Assembly: GCA_963738445.1 (NCBI GenBank)
Contig: CAVTWS010000012.1
Location: forward strand, 62,001 to 126,000
DNA from: CAVTWS01 sp963738445
GTDB taxonomy: Bacteria; Actinomycetota; Acidimicrobiia; Acidimicrobiales; SHLQ01
DNA: 64,000 nt
Reading direction: 5' to 3'
The notes beneath the pieces were generated by a model that was not told where the DNA came from, did not search any database, and saw only the letters and a program-made list of their open reading frames with translations. Both the position numbers and the translations under genes were made by a program. Shown here piece by piece: positions 1 through 9,481 of this stretch. The first letter of the stretch is position 1; every line of letters begins with the position of its first letter.

Positions 1-841
1 GGACCAGGCCGACGACGGTGTGTCGGCCGAGGTGATCTTCCCCACCTACGCCCTGCAGGCCTGCTTCGCATCCGACGACGCCGCGCACCAGCTGGCCCTG
101 TGCCGGGCCTACAACGACTGGGCCGCCGAGGTCTTCGACGACCACCGGCTTCTCGCCGTCGGCCTGGTCCCGATGCTCGACATCGACGCCGCCGTCGTCG
201 AGGCGCGCCGGCTGGCCGGCCGGGGCTTCCGGGCGCTGTTCCTTCCGGCCCGGGTGCCGACCCGGCCCTACAACGACGGGGCCTACGACCCGTTCTGGGC
301 CGTGGCCGAGGACCTCGGTCTGCCGCTCACCTTCCACTCGGGCACGGGCCACGAGCCGCGAGTGGTGCGCGGGCCGGGCGGCGCCGTCATCAACTACCTC
401 CTGGGCGCCCAGCTCGACGGGCCGATGGTGCTCCTGTCGCTGGCCGCCGGCGGGGCGCTCGACCGCTTCCCGGCCCTGCGGGTCGTGACCGTGGAGACCG
501 GGGCGGCGTGGCTGGCGTGGATCATGACCCAGGCCGACGCCATCTACGAGGACCACCAGATGTGGGCCCGTCCGAAGCTGTCACTCAAGCCCAGCGAGCT
601 CATCCGGCGCCAGGGCCACGCCACGTTCATGTACGACCCGGTCGCGGTCAACAACCGGCACATCACCGGGATCGAGACGCTGATGTGGGGCAACGACTAC
701 CCCCACCCCGAGGGCACGTGGCCCAGCTCGCAGGAGGTGTGCGCCCGCCAGTTCGACGGCGTGGCGGCCGACGAGGTGCGGGCGATCGTGGGCGGCAACG
801 CCGCCGCGGTGTTCGGCTTCGACCTGACGGCGGTGCGCTGA
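1..841 (+). CDS. Amidohydrolase-2 family metal-dependent hydrolase (5' partial)
   Basis: The reading frame is already open at the first bases, so the true start lies outside the window and about 280 C-terminal residues are present. The fragment has the second half of a TIM-barrel amidohydrolase-2 protein: HSGTGHE (a metal-ligand histidine strand) and GNDYPHPEGTWP near the end, which carries the conserved Asp before the C-terminal helix. This family contains decarboxylases and hydrolases acting on aromatic or hydrophobic carboxylic acids in the cytoplasm. Three other members lie in the window at 6515-7678, 54495-55664 and 59107-60061. The substrate cannot be read from sequence. The gene ends cleanly with TGA. 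Confidence 0.85.
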   Translation, partial: DQADDGVSAEVIFPTYALQACFASDDAAHQLALCRAYNDWAAEVFDDHRLLAVGLVPMLDIDAAVVEARRLAGRGFRALFLPARVPTRPYNDGAYDPFWAVAEDLGLPLTFHSGTGHEPRVVRGPGGAVINYLLGAQLDGPMVLLSLAAGGALDRFPALRVVTVETGAAWLAWIMTQADAIYEDHQMWARPKLSLKPSELIRRQGHATFMYDPVAVNNRHITGIETLMWGNDYPHPEGTWPSSQEVCARQFDGVAADEVRAIVGGNAAAVFGFDLTAVR

Positions 842-1023
842 GCTCCGGCCGACGAGCAGTCAACCGATCGACCCTGCGACCAGCAAGGCGCTGCGGGTGG
901 CGCCCCTCGGCGACCGGAGCTCGTGCCGGCCCAGGCGAAGCACTTCGGCGAGCCCGGGCCCAGCGCGGCCGTGTCGCTGCGGCGGAGCGCGGGCATCGGC
1001 GGCGGTGACGATACGGTGCGCCG

Positions 1024-1413
1024 GTGGCCGAGGACCGAGGTGACCGGATCGCTCTGGCGATGGGGATGTTCATCACGTTCGCCGGGGTGATGCACTTCGC
1101 CGCACCGGCGTTCTTCGACGACATCGTGCCGCCGTGGTTGCCGCCGAGCGAACGGTTCTGGACCTACGTCAGCGGTGTCGCCGAACTCGTCGTGGGCCCC
1201 ATGCTGTTGGTGCAGCGCACGAGGCGGTGGGGCGCGTACGCAGCGATGGCGTTGTTCGTCGCGGTGTACCCGGCGAACCTCTACATGGTGTGGGACTGGC
1301 GGGATCGGCCGGCGAGCGAGCAGTTCATCGCCTACGCGCGTCTGCCGTTCCAGTTCCTCTTCATCTGGCTCGCATGGCAGGTGGCGGAGCGGCCGACGCC
1401 GACGGTCACTTGA
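1024..1413 (+). CDS. DoxX-like small integral membrane protein
   Basis: A 129-residue protein with about four hydrophobic segments (residues 8-25, 45-60, 68-85 and 105-122). The loop VPPWLPPSERFWTYVSG followed by AELVVGPMLL is typical of DoxX-like membrane proteins. The GTG start gives the natural length of the family. DoxX-type proteins are linked to redox or thiol stress in some bacteria, but the role here is unknown. It sits just upstream of a broken photolyase gene on the same strand. A shorter, damaged copy of the same segment (PPWLSPSERFW, then GVAELVVGSMLL) lies at 13482-13590. Confidence 0.8.
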   Translation: MAEDRGDRIALAMGMFITFAGVMHFAAPAFFDDIVPPWLPPSERFWTYVSGVAELVVGPMLLVQRTRRWGAYAAMALFVAVYPANLYMVWDWRDRPASEQFIAYARLPFQFLFIWLAWQVAERPTPTVT

Positions 1414-1458
1414 GCTTGCGGCGGCGGCGTCGGTGTGGGCAGCCGTACGCTTCTTGGC

Positions 1459-2962
1459 GTGCGAACGGTGTGGGTTCTCGGCGATCAGTTGAACCGCACG
1501 ATGGGCGCGTTGCGCGATGTCCTCACCGGCGTCGACGCGGGTACTCCTGATCGAGAGCCGGGCCAAATTGCGATCGCAGCGCTGGCACGTGCAGCGAGCG
1601 CACCTGGTGATCGCATCGATGCGGCGTTTCGCCGCGGAGTTGCGAGCCGAAGGGTTCGTGGTCGACGAGCGGCGGCGCACGTCGTTGGCCGACGGCTTGC
1701 GGGCGCACCGCGCCGAGTACGCACCGTCGGCCGTCGTGGCGATGGAGCCGGCTTCCTGGGATGGGTTGGCGTTGCTGAAACGCGAAGGGGTCGAGGTCGT
1801 CGCGGTCCGATCAGTTCCTCTGCCATCGCGACGAGTTCGCCGACGTGGGCTGGTGACCGCAAGCAGCTCACGATGGAGACCTTCTATCGCTGGCAGCGTC
1901 GTCGGCTCGGCTATCTGATGGATGGCGATCAGCCCGCGGGCGGGCGGTGGAACTTCGATCACGACAACCGCGAACCGCCTCCGCGCGGCGCGCACTGCGT
2001 GGCCAGAGCCGGTTGTGCACGAACTCGACGATCTCGACCGGGCGGTGCTCGCTGATCTACGAGCGCAGTGCGGTGATCGACTGTGGGGCGAGCCACCGAG
2101 TGGCGTCTGGGCGACCTCGCGCGCCGAGGCGCTGCGGCGCCTCGACCACGCGATCGCCGAGGTATTACCCCGGTTCGGTCCGCATGAGGACGCCATGGTT
2201 TCGACCAGCTGGCACCTCGCACACACGCTGCTGTCGCCCTATCTGAACCTCGGTCTGCTCTCGCCGGCCGAGGTCTGCGACGCGGTCGAATCGGCGTATC
2301 GGGCTGGCGACGTGCCGCTCGCGTCGGCGGAGGGTCTGATGCGTCAGATCATCGGGTGGCGCGAGTACGTGTGGGGTTTGTACTGGTTGTGGATGCCCTG
2401 AGTATCGCGACGCGAACGTGCTCGGGGCCGATCGTGCGTTGCCGCCGGTGTTCACGACGGGGCGGTCCGAGATGCGTTGCGTGCAGCACACGCTGCGTGA
2501 TGTCGCGAGCGTACGGCTGGACGCATCACATCCAACGGCTGATGGTGCTGGGCAACTTGTGTCTGTTGAGCGGCGTCCGTCCGAGCGAGCTGGTCGAGTG
2601 GATGTGGGCGGGCTTCGTGGACGGTGCCGAATGGGTGATGCTCCCGAACGTGATCGGCATGGCGTTGTACGCCGACGGCGGTCGCATGGCGACGAAGCCC
2701 TACGCCGCCGGCGGCGCGTACATCAACCGGATGAGTGACTACTGCAAGGGGTGTCGTTTCGATCGCACCAAGCGTGTCGGGCCCGACGCGTGCCCGTTCA
2801 CGACGCTGTACTGGTCGTTTCTCGACACCCACCGCGAACGATTTCTCGCGCAACCCGCGCATGGCTCAGCAGGTTCGCGGCCTCGATCGCCTCGCTGACC
2901 TCGAGGCGGTCCGGGATCGCTCGGCCGAGGTCCTCGCCGCGCTCGACGCAGGTGTGTTGTGA
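1459..2962 (+). pseudogene. Iron-sulfur bacterial cryptochrome/photolyase (PhrB-like), multiply frameshifted
   Basis: Joining three frames gives an almost complete deoxyribodipyrimidine photolyase-related protein of about 500 residues. It starts at a GTG with RTVWVLGDQLN and continues through RKQLTMETFYRWQRRRLGYL, a helical domain with STSWHLAHTLLSPYLNLGLL, and GWREYVWGLYW. The C-terminal part has YCKGC and a further Cys 13 residues after the second one, which matches the spacing of three of the four [4Fe-4S] ligands in PhrB. The family repairs (6-4) photoproducts using FAD and an FeS cluster. At least five frame changes interrupt the gene (near 1540, 1800, 1970, 2400 and 2850), so as written it cannot make a full product. 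They may be sequencing indels or true decay. Confidence 0.82.
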
Positions 2963-3733
2963 ACCCGACGGTCGAGCCGATCACGACCGGCGCATCACGA
3001 CGACATTGCGCGCCCGGTGATGTTGCAAGGTTGGTACGACCTCGCCGCGCTCCACTGGCGCTACGCGCCGGCTGAGGTGCAGGCACTGCTTCCGAAGGGG
3101 TTCGTCGTCGACACGTTCGACGGCTCGGCCTGGGTGGGCTTGATCCCGTTCCACATGCGCCGCATACGCAGTCCCTGGGCTTGCCGGCGTTGGGTCCACT
3201 GTCGACCTTTCCCGAAACAAACATCCGGACCTACATCGTCGATCCCGTACGGTCGCCGCGGCGTGTGGTTCTTCAGCCTCGACATCCCACGGCTCTTGCC
3301 GACCGTCGTGGCTCGGCATCGGCTACCGGCTCCCTACTGCTGGTCGACGATGTCGATCGACGGTGAGGGCCACGGCGACGGAGCGACACGGAGGTACCGG
3401 TCGCGGCGTCGAAGGCCCCATGGCGAGGCGACGAGCGACGTCGCCGTGCGGAGTCGTCACCGGCTCGCCGGTGACGCGACTCACCGAGCTCGATCACTTC
3501 CTCACCGCCCGCTGGGCGCTCGGCACCACGTTCGGCCGGCGGCTGATGTGGGCCAAGGTCAGTCATCCACCGTGGTCGATCCATGCACGCCGAGGTGCTC
3601 GAGTGCGACGAATCGCTCATCGCGGCAGCCGGACTTCGGCCACCCCGAGGCGAGCCGATCGCGCGGTGGTCGCCTGGTGTCGATGTACGCATCGGCCTCC
3701 CGCGAACCATCCGAAGGAGAGCGCGTTTCATGA
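2959..3733 (+). pseudogene. DUF2071 (YqjF-like) family protein, frameshifted
   Basis: Family hallmarks appear in order but in different frames: LQGWYDLAALHWRY, KGFVVDTFDGSAWVGLIPF, LSTFPETNIRTYIVD, RRGVWFFSLDIPRL, LTELDHFLTARWALG, and PGVDVRIGLP at the end. Together they cover the full length of about 240 residues of a DUF2071 protein, whose fold resembles acetoacetate decarboxylase; its biochemical role is not known. The start is taken as the GTG that overlaps the stop of the photolyase gene as GTGA. The end overlaps the next ATG as ATGA. These overlaps suggest the damaged genes once formed a translationally coupled operon. At least four frame changes are needed to read the protein. Confidence 0.75.
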
Positions 3734-3915
3734 CCACCCACCTCGATGGCTCACCGTCGAAGGACGTCGTTCGTCGTCGGCCCGCTCATGGCCGCGGAGG
3801 CGCTGACCGCGGGTTGCTCGTGGTCGCGCCGCCGGCCGGCGTCGGGCTGGCGTTACCGGTCGCGGGCTTGGTGGTCCTCGGCCGACGGGAGGTCAACCCG
3901 CCGCCGGTCCGGTGA
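3730..3915 (+). pseudogene. Small hydrophobic protein, probably frame-disrupted
   Basis: An ATG at 3730 follows a good Shine-Dalgarno sequence (GAAGGAG, about 8 bases upstream) and overlaps the stop of the DUF2071 gene as ATGA. Two frames together give hydrophobic stretches (SFVVGPLMAAEAL, then LLVVAPPAGVGLALPVAGLVVL) like a short membrane protein of 60-65 residues. The family is not recognised. The 3' end overlaps the tail of the opposite-strand cytidine deaminase by about 20 bases. The assignment rests mainly on the ribosome-binding site and hydrophobicity. Confidence 0.3.
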
Positions 3916-4348
3916 TCGGCGTGTGCCGTTTCGGTGCCCGAGTCAACAAGGTGCCCAGCGGCGCCTGGTCATGATCGCCGTCGGGATCGACGGCAACGAC
4001 GAGGAGCTCTGCGCCGGCGACCTCGAGAGCGACCTGCAGGCACGCCCCGCAAGGAAACGTGAGTTGGCCTCCCGTTCTCGGCGCGCACACGGCGAGCACG
4101 GCGGGTGCGATCGTCTCGGTGACCGCAGTGAACAACGCGACGCGCTCGGCGCACATGGACAGACCGAGGGACACGTTCTCCACGAGCACGCCGCGTGTGG
4201 TCCGCCCATCGATGCCGACCACTGCGGCGCCCATCGCGAACCCGGAGTACCGGGCATAGGCACTCGCCCTTGCCTCGACGGCGAGGCCGATCGCTATGTG
4301 CAACCGCTCGTGTTCGTTTCCGGCCGTCGCCTCCGGTTCTCGTGACAC
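3893..4348 (-). CDS. cdd: Cytidine deaminase
   Basis: An intact protein of 151 residues with the zinc-dependent cytidine deaminase motifs. AYARYSGFAMGAA is the substrate-binding N-terminal motif. SMCAERVALF holds the CAE motif with a zinc-ligand Cys and the catalytic Glu. PCGAC supplies two further zinc-ligand cysteines. The enzyme converts cytidine and deoxycytidine to uridine forms in pyrimidine salvage in the cytoplasm. The start is GTG 4348 because GGGGGAGG lies 8 bases upstream. It follows the broken MpaB-type gene by 29 bases on the same strand. It is one of the few undamaged genes in the first 5 kb. Confidence 0.92.
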   Translation of the reverse strand: MSREPEATAGNEHERLHIAIGLAVEARASAYARYSGFAMGAAVVGIDGRTTRGVLVENVSLGLSMCAERVALFTAVTETIAPAVLAVCAPRTGGQLTFPCGACLQVALEVAGAELLVVAVDPDGDHDQAPLGTLLTRAPKRHTPITGPAAG

Positions 4349-4377
4349 TGCCTGCACCTCCCCCGAGTCGGTGGAGC

Positions 4378-5300
4378 CTACTCGGCGTGTCGAGCGGTGG
4401 GCAGTGGTTGACGGAACAGGCCCGTGGGCACCGGTGTCCCGGTGCGGACGAGGGACAGATGCCACGATGGCGAGGAGCCGAGCGCCCAGCGCAGGCTGCG
4501 AACGGCGGCGCGCCCGACCGGTGCTGCACCCCGGGCCGGGGTCAAGCCGATGATGTCGACGAATGGCCGGAGGAATCGTCGTTGCCGCGGCCTGGAAGAG
4601 CAGGCGGTAGCCGACCCGCACTGAGACGGGAAGCGGCGGGTGGCGCAGGAACTCGACGGCCCCCGTCTGATCGCGGGTCCTCGCGAGCGCTGGGTGCTCG
4701 ACGATCCAGCGGGCGAGCTCGTCGGTGGTGGATGGCAGCGGGGCGGCGTTGAGCAACGCCCCGATCATCGTCTGTTCGGCGACGAACCGGTCCGCCTCGT
4801 CAACGGTGAGCGGGCACGGTCCGAACTCTGGTACGCCGCGAGAAAGGAATCGGTCAGCACGTTGTGCACCCAGGCGGCGAGCGCCGGAGTCGCCGGCGCT
4901 GTAAGCCTGGTTGCGCTCGGATCGCCCGTGCACTGGTCCGTGGGCGCGCCGAACCGCGGCGACCGCCTCCTTGACCTCGGGCATCGCTCCGTAGGTGGTC
5001 TCGGTGACGTAGACGGATGTTCGGGACAGGCGGCCGAGCGGGTCGGCTCGGTACCGTGAGTGCTGTTCGACCCCCGCGACCACTTCGGGGTGGGCCGTCT
5101 GAACGAGCAGCGCGCGAATGCCACCAACGAATGCCGCGACATCGCCGATGACTCGCCAGGACACCGAGTCGGGGCCGAGCAATCCTTCGTCACCGCGGTA
5201 GTCGAGGGTGTGCTCGAGGGGTTGAGGACCGTGCGGAAAAGAGCGCCACGGTCGACCCGACCACCTTGTCTTGGAGTTCTCGGATCAACGTGCCGCGGTC
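4378..5300 (-). pseudogene. MpaB/DUF2236-type oxygenase, frameshifted
   Basis: The assembled frames give most of a DUF2236 (ER-bound oxygenase MpaB/latex-clearing-like) protein: GTLIRELQDKVVGSTVALF, then SWRVIGDVAAFVGGIRALLVQTAHP, HSRYRADPLGRLSRTSVYVT, VHNVLTDSFLAAYQ, RFVAEQTMIGALLNA, and a C-terminal FVDIIGLTPARGAAP with LRWALGSSPSW. Conserved His residues of the family (AHP, HSRY, WVHN) are present and are thought to bind haem b in characterised relatives. At least four frame changes occur, near 5225, 4930, 4840 and 4540. The 5' end is uncertain because no convincing start codon is in frame with the N-terminal part. The function in this organism is unknown. Confidence 0.72.
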
Positions 5301-5495
5301 CTCGCCGTTCGGTCTTCCTGCCGGCGGGACGCGCCGTCGACCGCCTACCCCGGCAACCTACCGCCAGGATCGTTCTTCGGCGCTCGTCGCGGAGCCGACA
5401 CCGACTTCTTGATCGAGTACCGTGTGGCTGGTCCGCTACCTCGAGCCCGTGGCGAGCGGTTGCCGAATCTGAACCGAGTCGTCTCGAGGAACTGT

Positions 5496-6458
5496 ATGCC
5501 CCACCATCAGCCCGCGGTCCGGTGTTGCCGCCTCGCCCTTGTCGGAGCATTGGCGGCGGTGGTGCTGCTCGGCGCGTGCGGCGACGACGGGACCGATGAC
5601 GCCTCCTCGGCCACCACCACGAACCCGGTCACCACGACAGCGCCCGAGGTCGACACGACGGTGGTCGCCGAGTCGACCACGACGACAGCCACCACCACCA
5701 CCACCGCTGTCGCGCCCACGATCCAGGTGGGTGCCCGCTACGTCGCCATCGGCAGCTCGTTCGCCGCGGGCCAGGGCATCCCTGAACAGGGGCCGACGTG
5801 CGGACGGTCCACCAACAACTATCCGAGCGTCGTCGCCCAAGAGCTCGAGCTCGAACTGGTCGATGTGAGTTGCGGCGGCGCCACCCTCGGCAACCTCCTC
5901 GACCAGCCGCAGGGTGAAGCTGCCCCTCAGGTGGAGGCGGTGACGCCGGACACCGAGCTCGTCACGATCACAGCAGGGGGGAACGACGTCTCGTACTCGC
6001 TGACGACACTGTTGTGCGGCCAACCCGATCCCTGCCTGGCGGATATCGACACCGCGTCCATCGATGCTGCCCTCTTGGACCTGCCGAACCGTTTCCAAGA
6101 CCTCGCTGCCGCGATCCGGGACCGTGCCCCCGAGGCCACCCTTCTCCTGGTCACCTACCCGGATGTGGTGCCTGACGAGGGAGCAGAGTGCGCGGCGCTC
6201 GGTCTTGACGCCGACGAGGCCGCGTACATCGACGGTCTCGGGGACCGACTGGAGGAGGCGTTCCGCACTGCGGCCGAAGCGAGCGACCTCGTCCTGATCG
6301 ACGTCTACGTCTCATCTGCAGGGCACGGGCCCTGCGCCGCCGATGCCGACCGGTGGGTGTCGGGCGTCGATGGTGGTACGGAGAGCTTCGGCTACCACCC
6401 GACCGGGGCCGGGCACCGCGCCGTGGCCGACCTCATCGTCGCCGAGCTCACCGGCTGA
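5496..6458 (+). CDS. Secreted SGNH/GDSL-type esterase lipoprotein
   Basis: A 320-residue protein that starts at the ATG preceded by GAGGA five bases upstream. It has a lipoprotein signal peptide (hydrophobic residues 10-25, lipobox LLGAC), then a Thr-rich low-complexity linker (residues 31-72) that probably tethers the domain outside the membrane. The SGNH hydrolase domain follows: block I is IGSSFAAGQG with the nucleophilic Ser, block III is GGND with the oxyanion-hole Asn, and block V is YHPTGAGH with the catalytic His. Six or more cysteines in the mature domain suggest disulfides, as in streptomycete-type secreted lipases. It likely hydrolyses esters of lipids or acyl compounds outside the cell. 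The gene is intact. Confidence 0.88.
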   Translation: MPHHQPAVRCCRLALVGALAAVVLLGACGDDGTDDASSATTTNPVTTTAPEVDTTVVAESTTTTATTTTTAVAPTIQVGARYVAIGSSFAAGQGIPEQGPTCGRSTNNYPSVVAQELELELVDVSCGGATLGNLLDQPQGEAAPQVEAVTPDTELVTITAGGNDVSYSLTTLLCGQPDPCLADIDTASIDAALLDLPNRFQDLAAAIRDRAPEATLLLVTYPDVVPDEGAECAALGLDADEAAYIDGLGDRLEEAFRTAAEASDLVLIDVYVSSAGHGPCAADADRWVSGVDGGTESFGYHPTGAGHRAVADLIVAELTG

Positions 6459-6514
6459 GCGCAGACCGAGCGATGTCGGTGGGTGGCCAGCGACCGTTGT
6501 CAACGGTGCCCTCG

Positions 6515-7678
6515 TCAATGGTGGAAGTTGAAGACCCGTCGAGGATTGGTTTCGACCATCTTGCGGGCGTCGTCGTCGGGCACGTGCAGCAGGGCTTCGG
6601 CGAGCATCTTTCGGCTGTTCGGCCAGTTGCTGTCGGAGTGCGGGTAGTCGCTCTCGAACATGATGTTGTCGATGCCGATGGGATGTGCGGATCTCGATCC
6701 CGACCTCGTCGTAGATGAAGCAACCGAAGATGTGCTTCGTGAACAACTCGGAGGGCCGAACGTCTTTGTTCATGCCGGTGTAGTGGCGGTGGCGTTCCCA
6801 CACGTAGTCGATGCGCTCGACCATCCAGGGCATCCATCCGATGCCGCCTTCCGACAGGGCTACCCGCAGGCTCGGGAACTTGTGGAAGGTGGGGGAGAGC
6901 AGCAGTTCGGTGCAGGCGAAGAGCGAGTTCGTGCCGTACAGGGCGATGGCGACGCCGAAGTTGGCGTCAGGCGAGACGCTCGGGCCACCACCGCTCCCGA
7001 AGTGCAGGCACATCGCCATGTCGGCGTCCTGGAGGGCGGCGAGCATCGGGTCCCAGTGGTCGCTGTGGAAGGTGGGGAGACCTGCGGAGTGGGGCGCCTC
7101 GATGAACGAGATGGCCCGGGCGCCCTTGGCCGCGATGCGTTCGACCTCGGCTGTGGCCGCGTCGACGTCCCAGTACGGGACCAGCCCCATGGGGATCATC
7201 CGGTCCGGTGCCGCGGCACACCATTCGTCGAGGATGAAGTCGTTCCACGCCGCCACGCAGGCGTTGGCGAGTCCCTTGTCCTCGGCCACGAAGAACGTCG
7301 ATCCGGCGAAACCGGGAACGAGGGGAAACACATCTGGGCGTGGATCCCGTCTTCGTCCATGTCGCGGAGCCGGGCCGTGATGTCGTAACAACCGGGCCGC
7401 ATCTCGTCGAAGCGAACCGGGTCGAGGCCGATCTCCTCCTTGGGCTTGCCGGCCACCGCGTTGAGGCCGATCGTGGGTGCCTTGCGGCCCTCGAACTCCC
7501 ACGTCTGCTGGAGACCGGTGACCGTGTTGCCCAGGGCGTCGATGGTCGTGCCCTCGAACTCGACGACCTTCGGACCGGCCTCCTTGTACCTGCTGGGCAG
7601 GCGGTCCTGCCAGACGCCTGGGTGTTCGATGACGTGGTCGTCGACCGACAGGATCTTGGCATCGTCAGGTAGCGGCAT
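6515..7678 (-). CDS. Amidohydrolase-2 family protein (two frameshifts)
   Basis: Starts MPLPDDAKILSVDDHVIEHP, where the DDHVIE strand carries the first metal ligands. It continues through MGLVPYWDVDAATAEVERI, CLHFGSGGG, ALSEGGIGWMPWMVERIDYVW, and ends with the shifted IMFESDYPHSDSNWPNS and NPRRVFNFHH before TGA. Read across two frame changes (near 7330 and 6690) it is a normal full-length protein of about 390 residues. It belongs to the same subfamily as the gene at 54495-55664, which are often predicted aromatic or hydrophobic-acid hydrolases or decarboxylases in actinobacteria. The substrate is unknown. The frameshifts are single-base type and could be sequence errors. Confidence 0.78.
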
Positions 7679-7813
7679 CGGAGCCCCCGTTCAGAAGTGA
7701 CAGGTTCGGAGCGGCCGCCGTCGGCCGCGCCGTCGTCGACGATTCTGACACATCTGTCATGTCGGGCCCGAACCACGGGGCCCGGACGGGAGGGTGGTGC
7801 GCCGGTCGGCGGC

Positions 7814-8613
7814 TCAGAAGGCCGAGCGGTGCTGGCCGCCGTCGACGACGATGTAGTGGCCATTGAGGTAGCCGGCCAGGTCCGAGCACAGGTACACGAT
7901 CGTCGAGGCGATCTCCTGCGGATCGCCCAGCCGTCCCGCCGGCACTCCTGCGGTGTCGATCATGTAGGCCCGTGTGGCGTCGGGGGTGGTCAGACCCTCG
8001 TGGGTCTCCAGGTACCAGTTCGTCGTCCGGGTGGCGATCCAACCGGGCGCGACGGTGTTGACGGTGATGCCGAACCTCGCATGTTCGTCGGCGATGCTCT
8101 TCAACAATCCCACCGTCGAGGGCCGGGTACCGTTGGCCACCGTGTGGGGCGGGTGCATCACCGGCTCCTTGGCGGTGCCTGAACCGATGTGCACATAGCG
8201 GCCCCACCCGGCGTTCTTCATGGCCGGCAGCACCACGCGCGGAACATGTACACCTGGGCCATCGTGTAGGTCCGGAAGGATTCGACGAACGCCTCGTCGT
8301 CTTCGATCTCGTCGAAGTACCCGCGCTCGTGGTAATCGGCCTGGGTGATGACGATCTCAGGAGCGCCGTAGGCCGCCGTGGTCTCGGCAACGGCGCGCCG
8401 GACTCCGTCCCTGGTCGTCATGTCGGCCGAGACTCCGGTCGCGTCACCCCCGTCCTCGATGATGCTCGCCACCGCTCGGTCGATGTGCTTCTGGGTCCGG
8501 GCGACGATCGACACCCGGCAGCCTTCGCCGGCGAGCATGCGTGCGGACTCGAGCCCGATGCCCTTGCTCCCCCCGACGACCAACGCCACCTTGCCGCGTA
8601 TGCCGTAATCCAT
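7814..8613 (-). CDS. SDR family NAD(P)-dependent oxidoreductase (one frameshift)
   Basis: Begins MDYGIRGKVALVVGGSKGIG, the TGxxxGxG-type Rossmann glycine motif with Gly in the first Thr position. It contains ADMTT after beta-strand 3 and ends with PQEIASTIVYLCSDLAGYLNGHYIVVDGG, the usual SDR C-terminus. The catalytic region is atypical: HIGSGTAKE is present, but the expected YxxxK motif is replaced by HTVANGTRPS, and NNAG is replaced by ITQAD. It may therefore be a divergent or non-canonical SDR. One frame change near 8233 separates the two halves. It is transcribed divergently from the SDR at 8682. Confidence 0.72.
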
Positions 8614-8681
8614 CGGTTCCTCCTCGACTGGCCCGGGTGCGATACTCCTCCGGGGCCACCCAGGGCCACAAGGGGGTCCCC

Positions 8682-9427
8682 ATGGACATGGAGCTGGCCG
8701 GCAAGCGTGCTCTGGTCACCGGTAGCAACGGGGGCATCGGCGCAGGTATCGCCGAGATGCTCGCCGTCGAGGGCGTCTCGGTGGTGCTGCACGGCCGGAA
8801 CGCGGACAAGCTCGAGCGCACCCGGGCGCGATTCGAGGCCGCGGGTCTCGCCGTGGCGACCACCGCCGGTGACCTGTCAACCGACGCGGGCGCCGCAACC
8901 GTGGCCGGGGCGGCGCTCGACGCGTTCGGCGGCATCGACATCCTCGTCAACAACGCGGGTGGAGCGTCCGCGGCCGGCTCATCCTTCGGCTCGCCCCACC
9001 CATGCGAGAACGTGGTTGGGGGCGCATCGTGCAGATCTCGAGCGCCGCCGGGCGTGATCCCCACATCGGCCCAGCCCGACTACGGGCCCGCCAAGGCGGG
9101 CATGGTGAACATGACGGTCGGGCTCTCCAAGGCGCCCACCGGTACCGGGGTCACGGTCAACACCGTCACCCCGGGGATGATCATGACCGACGCGTCTGCG
9201 CGACTTCCTCCTGGCCTTCGCGGCGAAGCGCGAGCTGGGGCGATGGCGAGGCGGCGATCGCCCGGGCCGCCGACCACATCCTGAAGGGGACGGGCCAGAG
9301 CGTGCACCGCATCGGCCAGCCCGAGGACATCGCGTTCGCCGTCACGTACCTCTGTAGCCCCAAGGCCGGCTTCGTGAACGGCGTGAACATGCACCTCGAC
9401 GGCGGCGGCACCGCGAACATCTACTGA
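8682..9427 (+). pseudogene. SDR family oxidoreductase with internal deletion and frameshifts
   Basis: The ATG start has AGGGGG just upstream. The N-terminal half is a good SDR: MDMELAGKRALVTGSNGGIG and DILVNNAGG. The next element expected after about 45 residues, RERGWGRIVQISS, comes after only about 20, so roughly 90-100 bases seem to be missing near 8990. Two frame changes follow, near 9045 and 9205. QPDYGPAKAGM supplies the catalytic YxxxK motif, and RIGQPEDIAFAVTYLCSPKAGFV with LDGGG gives a normal C-terminus. The missing segment normally forms helices alphaD and alphaE at the dimer interface, so the encoded protein is probably non-functional as written. Confidence 0.7.
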
Positions 9428-9481
9428 GCCGGCGTGCCGGCGCCGGGTGGGCGTGCCATCGGGAGGCCGGGAGGCACAGCC

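Noticed and set aside
697..2226. Long minus-strand open frame of 509 codons opposite the photolyase region
   Set aside because: Composition is Arg/Pro/Ser-rich with no domain motifs, and it is antisense to well-recognised photolyase and DoxX-like sequences; typical of GC-rich antisense frames.
5586..5712. Thr-codon-rich repetitive stretch in the SGNH hydrolase gene
   Set aside because: It is a low-complexity linker between lipobox and catalytic domain, common in secreted actinobacterial proteins, not a repeat element.
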